The notes under the pieces are model-generated. The model was not told where the DNA came from and did no database searches. It was given only the letters and a program-made list of their open reading frames with translations. From JBCBST01 sp039819115 (GTDB lineage Bacteria; Bacteroidota; Rhodothermia; Balneolales; Balneolaceae): a stretch of DNA of 10,894 nt. Location of the stretch: NCBI GenBank assembly GCA_039819115.1, contig JBCBST010000109.1, positions 1-10,894 on the forward strand, given 5' to 3'. The translations under genes were made by a program, and so were the position numbers. Below are positions 6,314 through 10,894 of this stretch, piece by piece; the first letter of the stretch is position 1; each line of letters begins with the position of its first letter.

Positions 6314-7290
6314 ACGCTATCGGTTTGTTCTAACTGTCGGCGCCCAATGTCCATAACGTCGCGTATCGCATCTTCAAGAGGGCCAGAGTGCCAGGCACCC
6401 GCTGCTTTTTCGTGCCCGCCTCCATGTAACTCACGCGCCCATGCATTCACATTGATTTCTGAACGGGATCGCAAACTGAGTTTAATACGGTCTTCATCTT
6501 CACGAAAAAGAACACACGCTTTCACACCCTCTACACTTAACGGATACGCAACAAAACCCTCGGTATCTTCTTTCGTTGTTCCGGTTTTATTGAGCATGGC
6601 CTGTGTAACGCAGATACTGGCTATTTGTTGGTTAGAGTGGAGCTGAATCGTATCCAACGTCAGGCTTAGCAGCTTTAGCTGCTTTAACGGACGGGTGGAG
6701 TATACTTTTTCGATCACCTCGTTAGGCTTGAACCCTCCCCTTTTCAGCAAATCGGCTGCTGCCTTCATCGTAGCCGGTGTTACACTGTCAAACTGGAAGG
6801 AGCCCGTATCTGTAACCAGCCCTACATACAGTGCTTTAGCAACATGCTCATCAATTTGAGTGTCGTCATGCTCCAGATATAACCCATACACTAATTCACA
6901 GGTAGAAGAAGACGATGTGACCGATATAGCTTCATCGTAAATATCATCAGGTTGGGGATGATGATCGATCATGTATATGGGTTTACCCAAGCTGGAAATT
7001 CCTTCTGCCGTGCTCCCGAAACGATGCAGGGCATTTCCATCAAGCACCAAAAATGCATCATATCCTGTAAGCTGTTCCGTAGCCGGAACCTCCAGAGGTA
7101 CAATATCGGTAAGCCAGCTTAAGTTGGGAGGTGCCGAATCCTCGTTAAATGCCGTTGTTTCAATTCCATTTTTCTTTAACCATAAACACATGGCAACCTG
7201 TGCACCCAGGCAATCGCCATCGGGTCGCAGGTGAGAAAAAACGGCAACTCGTTTATGTGTGAGTAAAGCAGTAAGTAAAGCGGAGTACAT
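6310..7290 (-). CDS. nrnA: Bifunctional oligoribonuclease/pAp phosphatase NrnA-like, DHH-DHHA1 family
   Basis: NrnA enzymes degrade 2-5-nt RNA fragments to mononucleotides and dephosphorylate 3'-phosphoadenosine 5'-phosphate in the cytoplasm. The 326-residue protein has the normal length and shows all metal-binding motifs: H20 with D24 and D26 in HLRPDGD (20-26), D84 in VLDGN, the D109-H110-H111 triad, and D161 in TDTGSF. The C-terminal DHHA1 substrate-binding domain carries GGGHEKAAG at 290-298. These motifs and this spacing exclude the longer RecJ exonucleases. The ATG at 7288-7290 is the likely start; no convincing Shine-Dalgarno sequence lies within 15 nt. The gene diverges from thiN across 68 nt, where I see no consensus promoter on either strand, and it leads the htrA gene through an ATGA overlap. 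Confidence 0.92.
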   Translation of the reverse strand: MYSALLTALLTHKRVAVFSHLRPDGDCLGAQVAMCLWLKKNGIETTAFNEDSAPPNLSWLTDIVPLEVPATEQLTGYDAFLVLDGNALHRFGSTAEGISSLGKPIYMIDHHPQPDDIYDEAISVTSSSSTCELVYGLYLEHDDTQIDEHVAKALYVGLVTDTGSFQFDSVTPATMKAAADLLKRGGFKPNEVIEKVYSTRPLKQLKLLSLTLDTIQLHSNQQIASICVTQAMLNKTGTTKEDTEGFVAYPLSVEGVKACVLFREDEDRIKLSLRSRSEINVNAWARELHGGGHEKAAGAWHSGPLEDAIRDVMDIGRRQLEQTDSV

Positions 7291-7358
7291 ATTGGAATGT
7301 ACGGCTTTGCTCTTCTTTTTAGAGTGATTTTTTTCGATCCTTCTCCGAACGCTTTTCT

Positions 7359-7988
7359 ATGAAACACGCTCTTATCGTTTGTAACGGATTTCCACCCTCC
7401 AAACCGCTCTTACATCAGTTTGTTAATCCAGACACCTACCTGATTGGTGCGGATGGAGGCGCGCACCACCTGCTGGATGCCGGATTTGTCCCTGATATTG
7501 TAATTGGCGATCTGGACAGTTTTTCACACCACAACCCAACAGGATACACCGTAATTCATGACGCTGACCAGGAGACCAACGATCTTGAAAAAGCCCTTAA
7601 CCTGGCACATAAAGAAGCATTCAGGAACGTGGTGGTGTTAGGGGCAACAGGGCGCCGGCTGGACCACTCTCTCAAGAATCTTTCGGTGCTTCAGCAATGT
7701 GCTCCCCGTTTCCACGATCTCATCTTCGTGGATGAAGCGTTTTATATACGCTTAATCCCAAAAGCATTTGAGACTGACATAGATCCGGGCGCTATTATTT
7801 CCCTCTTTCCCATTTCTGGAGAAGTGGGGGGCATTCAAACTGAGGGATTGAAATATCCCCTCAACAATGAATCACTCACAAACGGGCTTCGGGATGGAAC
7901 TTCTAATGAGGCCGTGGAATCTCGGATTCGGATACGGTATACCACCGGCGACTTAATCGGGTTTTTTGAGCGGACTCAGGAACAGTAA
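7359..7988 (+). CDS. thiN: Thiamine pyrophosphokinase
   Basis: This enzyme (EC 2.7.6.2) transfers pyrophosphate from ATP to thiamine, making the cofactor thiamine pyrophosphate in one step from salvaged vitamin. It has 209 residues, the usual bacterial size. Conserved motifs are GADGGA (30-35), GDLDS (50-54), QETNDLEKAL (71-80), GATGRRLDHS (95-104) and the C-terminal beta-domain block ending in GTSNE (180-184). The acidic residues in GDLDS and ETND are the expected Mg-ATP ligands. The start at ATG 7359 fits the family N-terminus; no Shine-Dalgarno sequence is evident. The gene ends 46 nt from the stop of a convergent PnuC-family transporter gene, which suggests uptake plus activation of thiamine. 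No thi-box (TPP riboswitch) pattern is visible in the short 68-nt region upstream. Confidence 0.94.
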   Translation: MKHALIVCNGFPPSKPLLHQFVNPDTYLIGADGGAHHLLDAGFVPDIVIGDLDSFSHHNPTGYTVIHDADQETNDLEKALNLAHKEAFRNVVVLGATGRRLDHSLKNLSVLQQCAPRFHDLIFVDEAFYIRLIPKAFETDIDPGAIISLFPISGEVGGIQTEGLKYPLNNESLTNGLRDGTSNEAVESRIRIRYTTGDLIGFFERTQEQ

Positions 7989-8034
7989 AAGCGACCTGTT
8001 CCATCAACCGGACGCCACAGTACAAGCGGTATGA

Positions 8035-8676
8035 TCACGAACTGGTTTCCAGTTTTTGATTCTGTCTTGTTAATTCCCGCATCAGGCTACGTTTCCATGC
8101 CATATACCCCCCAAAGGCCAATACAGTAAAGATTACAAACTGTACACTGGTCAAAACGAGGCCTTTGTGAAAATACAAAGGGATGGAAATGAAGTCTGTA
8201 ATGATCCAGGCAACCCAGCTTTCCAGTTTTTTACGCGCCATCAGCCACATTCCGGTAATTGCAAAGCAGGTGGTCGCAGCATCCCAAACCGGTACATCAC
8301 TATCCGTAAAACGGGACAGGATGAATACCAATACTCCAAAAGAGCCCGCCAATAATGCGAGGGACAACAGATGTTCCCTTACGGAATTTGTGGTAACCGG
8401 GATCTGATCCCGTTCGCTATCGGTTTTTGTCCAGTGATACCATCCATATACGCTCATCACAAAATAGTACCCATTTACCCCCATATCGGCATACAGCTTA
8501 TACTGAAACGCAAGCCATACATAAATCACAACACTCAGAATCCCCGTTGGGTATACCAAAATGTTCTCTTTTAAAGAGAACCAGACACTGGCAAGCCCTG
8601 CGATTACAGCAATCCATTCTATGGGTGATGTCATCATCACACCGCTAACAAATTGCTGGATCAGATCAGACAACAT
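8035..8676 (-). CDS. pnuC: PnuC-family vitamin transporter (possible thiamine transporter PnuT)
   Basis: PnuC-family proteins are inner-membrane facilitators for nicotinamide riboside (PnuC), thiamine (PnuT) or riboflavin (PnuX); uptake is trapped by intracellular phosphorylation. The 213-residue protein has about seven hydrophobic segments (roughly 20-35, 38-56, 65-82, 101-121, 133-147, 153-168 and 172-193). Family signatures are present: SLKENILVYPTG (34-45), YGWYHW (77-82), the Asp/Thr motif DAATT (132-136), and the LESWVAWIITD block (151-161). The start may be ATG 8676 or the internal Met14/Met15; Shine-Dalgarno support is poor for all. The substrate cannot be read from sequence. Convergence with thiamine pyrophosphokinase favours thiamine, because pnuT is often linked to that kinase gene in Bacteroidota. 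The gene is last in the porX-tsaE-small protein run, 36 nt after its neighbour. Confidence 0.9.
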   Translation of the reverse strand: MLSDLIQQFVSGVMMTSPIEWIAVIAGLASVWFSLKENILVYPTGILSVVIYVWLAFQYKLYADMGVNGYYFVMSVYGWYHWTKTDSERDQIPVTTNSVREHLLSLALLAGSFGVLVFILSRFTDSDVPVWDAATTCFAITGMWLMARKKLESWVAWIITDFISIPLYFHKGLVLTSVQFVIFTVLAFGGYMAWKRSLMRELTRQNQKLETSS

Positions 8677-8712
8677 CCTGGAAAAAAAGATGAGAGATGA
8701 AAGGACGAGGCA

Positions 8713-9033
8713 TTACTTTCGCTGAAGAACCCGGGACAGGTTCATCTTATGAATGGGGATCAAATACATGGATAATAATTCATCTTTATGCACACCAAGT
8801 AAGCCGGTTCCCCGAAAATCAACCATACATACATGCTCTTCGATGCCAACTACTTCTCCAATGCCATAGAACTCGGGGCTCGGACCGTAATACACCAAAT
8901 CCCCGATGTTAAGATCGTTTTTTGCCCTGCGATGATAGGGTAAAATCACAGGAAGTAAATCGAGGCGATATGAAAGACGACGGGTGCCCAAGTTAAGGAT
9001 GAATAGAGATACTACGTTTGTTGGTGGCCACAT
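8713..9033 (-). CDS. Small protein of unknown function between tsaE and pnuC
   Basis: I do not recognise this protein. From the ATG at 9031-9033 it has 106 residues and overlaps the 3' end of tsaE by 41 nt in another frame. Other in-frame starts are TTG at 9037-9039, TTG at 8989-8991 (2 nt after the tsaE stop) and GTG at 8947-8949, so the N-terminus is uncertain. The C-terminal two thirds look like a compact beta-rich domain: NIGDLVYYG, then GIGEVVGIEEHVCMVDF, then GLLGVHKDELLSMYLIPI, with glycines and alternating hydrophobic residues suggestive of a small SH3-like barrel. There is no signal peptide or membrane segment. Position and strand suggest co-expression with porX and tsaE. That it is a real gene is inferred from protein-like composition, the lack of any other coding frame across 8713-8992, and tight packing. 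Confidence 0.65.
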   Translation of the reverse strand: MWPPTNVVSLFILNLGTRRLSYRLDLLPVILPYHRRAKNDLNIGDLVYYGPSPEFYGIGEVVGIEEHVCMVDFRGTGLLGVHKDELLSMYLIPIHKMNLSRVLQRK

Positions 9034-9415
9034 GTTCAATCAAAACCCGAATGGCCTGTTCGGGTATTAAACCCGGTATTCGGTCTGGCCATTCAACCAA
9101 ACAGATACCATTACTATAAAAATACTCTTCGGCTCCAATTTCAAGAGCTTCTGATTCCTTTTCCAAACGATAACAATCAAAATGATAAATGGGAAGGGTT
9201 CCGGCGTATTCATGAATAATGGTGAACGTTGGCGAACTGACACGATCTGGTTGCACTCCGAAAAACGAAGCTACGCCTTTCGCAAAATGAGTTTTTCCCG
9301 CTCCAAGATCTCCTTCCAGGCAAACGACATCTCCGGGAGATAACTGCCTGGCAAACTCCTTTGCCAGGGCCTGGGTTTCCTCAACAGAAACAGAAACAGA
9401 AACAGTAGTCTGCAT
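8993..9415 (-). CDS. tsaE: tRNA N6-adenosine threonylcarbamoyltransferase complex ATPase TsaE
   Basis: TsaE (formerly YjeE) is the P-loop ATPase that works with TsaB and TsaD to place threonylcarbamoyl on A37 of ANN-decoding tRNAs (t6A). It has 140 residues, the usual length. Motifs are the Walker A GDLGAGKT (35-42), SPTF (61-64), HFDCYR (78-83) and VEWP (107-110), all typical of the family. The N-terminus contains a Val-Ser repeat encoded by a hexanucleotide repeat. The ATG (9413-9415) directly follows the porX TAA (9416-9418), giving TAAATG with no gap, so translation by termination-reinitiation is likely. The 3' end overlaps the start of the small unknown gene. Confidence 0.96.
   Translation of the reverse strand: MQTTVSVSVSVEETQALAKEFARQLSPGDVVCLEGDLGAGKTHFAKGVASFFGVQPDRVSSPTFTIIHEYAGTLPIYHFDCYRLEKESEALEIGAEEYFYSNGICLVEWPDRIPGLIPEQAIRVLIEHVATNKRSISIHP
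9383..9405. repeat. Hexanucleotide repeat (AACAGA) x 3.8 inside tsaE
   Basis: Three full copies of AACAGA plus AACAG span 23 bp near the 5' end of tsaE, reading GTTTCT on the coding strand and specifying alternating Val-Ser at residues 5-11. Because the unit is six bases, slippage would add or remove a Val-Ser pair without breaking the frame. Confidence 0.7.
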
Positions 9416-10894
9416 TTATTTAGGTCTCATGGTGATTACCGGGAGAATCATTTCTTCCATAGACGCACCGCCGTGCTGGAAGGTGTCTCTGTACCGGTTT
9501 TGGAACTTGTGATAATTGGTAGGATACACAAAATAATAGTCTTCTCTGGCAATGAGATAGTTGTTAACTCCACCAATAGCCGGCAATTTAAAGGTTTCGG
9601 GTTTATCCACGAAAATCACAGAACTGGCTTCTTCCGCTTTCAGGTTTCGTCCATATTTGTACCGCAGGTTGGTTGCGGTATCCCGGTCACCGTAAACTTT
9701 AGTATCGCGCATAGAACGCACTGATCCGTGATCGGTGGTCACCACAATCACCACGTCTTCTTCTGCCAGTTCTTTGAACATGTGTAATAATGATGAATGT
9801 TGAAACCATGCCTCCGTGATCGAACGGAATGCGGCTTCATCCGGTGCCAGCTCTTTAATCACATCCGAATCGGATCGGGAGTGAACCAGGGTATCCACAA
9901 AATTGAATACGATTGCTGCCAGTGGAGACTGCGCCAGGTTATGCATGTTATCGGCTACTTTACGCCCCTCATTTCCGTTCAGAATTTTTTCGTATTTCAC
10001 ATTTACCTCCATCCCAAATCGTTGCAGTTGACGGCGCAGTAATTCTTCTTCATGCCGGTTCAGCGACGTTTCGTCTTGTCCCTGTTTCCATAGCTCGGGA
10101 TAAATGCGCTCAATTTCTGAAGGATACAATCCGGCAAAAATAGCATTTCGGGAATAGGGCGTTGCCGTTGGTAAAATGGAATAGTAAAAATCCGTTTCGA
10201 TAGAAAACAGGTTCCGTAAAATGGGTTCAAACACCAACCACTGATCGTACCGCATGCAGTCAATCAAAAAGAACATGGTTTTTTGGCCGTCAGCAATATG
10301 ATGCTTTACATATCGATCAAAAATATCCGGAGATAATACCGGACGAGCTTCTTCAGACTTAAGCCAATGGGCGTAATCGTTTTCAATAAACCGACCAAAT
10401 TCACGATTCGCCTGCTCAAACTGATCATCCAGCACTTGTTTTAACGCCTCGTCTCCTTCTCCCAGTTCAATCTGCCATTGGGTGAGCTCTTTATAGATTT
10501 CAATCCATTCGTTCCACTGGGTATTGGGATGGATGCGCGACGATAGCTCACCGAATTGACGTAAGTAGGTTTGGGCCGATTTTTCGCTCTGCAGTCTGGA
10601 GCGTTCTAAAATCCGCTTTGTAGTGAGCAGTATTTGATTGGGGTTAACCGGTTTAATCAGGTAATCCGAAATCTTAGCCCCGATGGCGTCTTCCATAATG
10701 GATTCTTCCTCGCTCTTGGTAATCATAACCACAGGGGTAAGAGGCTGAATGTTTTTGATCCGTTCCAGGGTCTCCAAACCACCCATACCAGGCATTTGCT
10801 CATCCAGAAAGACAATATCAAAAGCTTGCTGCTGAACCACACTTACTGCATCCTCGCCATTGGTGACGGGTACAATCTCAAATCCTCTTTTTTC
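9416..10894 (-). CDS. porX: PorX-like response regulator with PglZ/alkaline-phosphatase-superfamily domain (N-terminus outside window)
   Basis: PorX is the response regulator that controls type IX secretion and gliding genes in Bacteroidota, where it works with the kinase PorY and has a zinc-dependent phosphodiesterase domain. The visible part is 492 residues; roughly 20-25 N-terminal residues, including the first acidic pocket, lie beyond the right edge. The phospho-acceptor aspartate in FLDEQMPGM is encoded at 10802-10804, and LIKPVNPNQ closes the receiver domain. A helical linker follows, then the PglZ domain, whose likely metal and catalytic residues are seen in LIDCMRYD, the threonine of TPYSR, Asp and His in NFVDTLVH, TTDHG and FQHGG. 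The frame is open to the edge, so the first in-frame GTG (10840) is not the real start. tsaE abuts its stop codon. Confidence 0.93.
   Translation of the reverse strand, partial: EKRGFEIVPVTNGEDAVSVVQQQAFDIVFLDEQMPGMGGLETLERIKNIQPLTPVVMITKSEEESIMEDAIGAKISDYLIKPVNPNQILLTTKRILERSRLQSEKSAQTYLRQFGELSSRIHPNTQWNEWIEIYKELTQWQIELGEGDEALKQVLDDQFEQANREFGRFIENDYAHWLKSEEARPVLSPDIFDRYVKHHIADGQKTMFFLIDCMRYDQWLVFEPILRNLFSIETDFYYSILPTATPYSRNAIFAGLYPSEIERIYPELWKQGQDETSLNRHEEELLRRQLQRFGMEVNVKYEKILNGNEGRKVADNMHNLAQSPLAAIVFNFVDTLVHSRSDSDVIKELAPDEAAFRSITEAWFQHSSLLHMFKELAEEDVVIVVTTDHGSVRSMRDTKVYGDRDTATNLRYKYGRNLKAEEASSVIFVDKPETFKLPAIGGVNNYLIAREDYYFVYPTNYHKFQNRYRDTFQHGGASMEEMILPVITMRPK

Noticed and set aside
6347..6646. 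99-codon plus-strand frame opposite nrnA
   Set aside because: It is antisense to the DHHA1 domain of NrnA, which has all its motifs; composition is that of a shadow frame.
7291..7358. TTTG at about 7307 and a T-rich box about 19 nt later as a thiN promoter; also a TPP riboswitch
   Set aside because: The -7-like sequence TTTTTTCG misses two key bases of the consensus, and no CTGAGA/ACCTGA-type thi-box elements are present in this 68-nt gap.
10840..10894. GTG at 10838-10840 as the start of the porX gene
   Set aside because: The frame stays open to the edge and the upstream residues (EKRGFEIV...) continue a normal receiver domain, so the true start is outside the window.
1..10894. Mobile elements, CRISPR arrays, toxin-antitoxin or defence genes
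   Set aside because: I looked for transposase or integrase motifs, regularly spaced repeats, and small paired genes and found none; the gene content is housekeeping and metabolic. PglZ here is part of PorX, not of a BREX defence cluster.

Overview
The window looks like an ordinary chromosomal stretch from a member of the Bacteroidota-Balneolota-Rhodothermota group. The evidence is a PorX-type response regulator fused to a PglZ phosphatase domain, a perfect Bacteroidota-style promoter (TAnnTTTG -7 box with an upstream TTG box), weak or absent Shine-Dalgarno sequences at most starts, and a trigger factor with a degraded PPIase domain. Moderate GC content and the gene mix would suit a Balneolales-like marine bacterium, but that finer placement is inference. 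Genes are densely packed. I see no insertion sequence, phage gene, CRISPR array or other sign of transfer, and no stretch over 300 bases lacks a gene.

Layout: (1) 1-2989, minus strand: promoter, tRNA-Leu(UAG), trigger factor (tig), clpP and clpX (cut by the window edge), probably one protein-quality-control transcription unit. (2) 3149-3499, plus: cutA. (3) 3500-4159, minus: a [4Fe-4S]-type CysH reductase whose stop codon touches that of cutA. (4) 4266-5021, plus: a crotonase-fold protein lacking one of the two catalytic glutamates of a classic hydratase. (5) 7290 down to 5108, minus: nrnA then a single-PDZ HtrA-family lipoprotein protease, with a 4-nt ATGA overlap. (6) 7359-7988, plus: thiamine pyrophosphokinase. 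(7) 10894 down to 8035, minus: porX (5' end outside the window), tsaE, a small unrecognised protein, and a PnuC-family transporter that converges on the thiamine pyrophosphokinase gene.

How the genes relate: tig, clpP and clpX handle nascent-chain folding and ATP-dependent degradation. The HtrA protease covers envelope quality control, and NrnA clears nanoRNA and pAp. PorX in related bacteria controls type IX secretion, and TsaE supports the t6A tRNA modification. Thiamine pyrophosphokinase beside a PnuC transporter hints at thiamine salvage, so the transporter may be a PnuT rather than a nicotinamide riboside carrier. I found no convincing undescribed system. The best leads are the small protein between tsaE and pnuC, the non-canonical crotonase, and the tRNA-led tig-clpPX unit.
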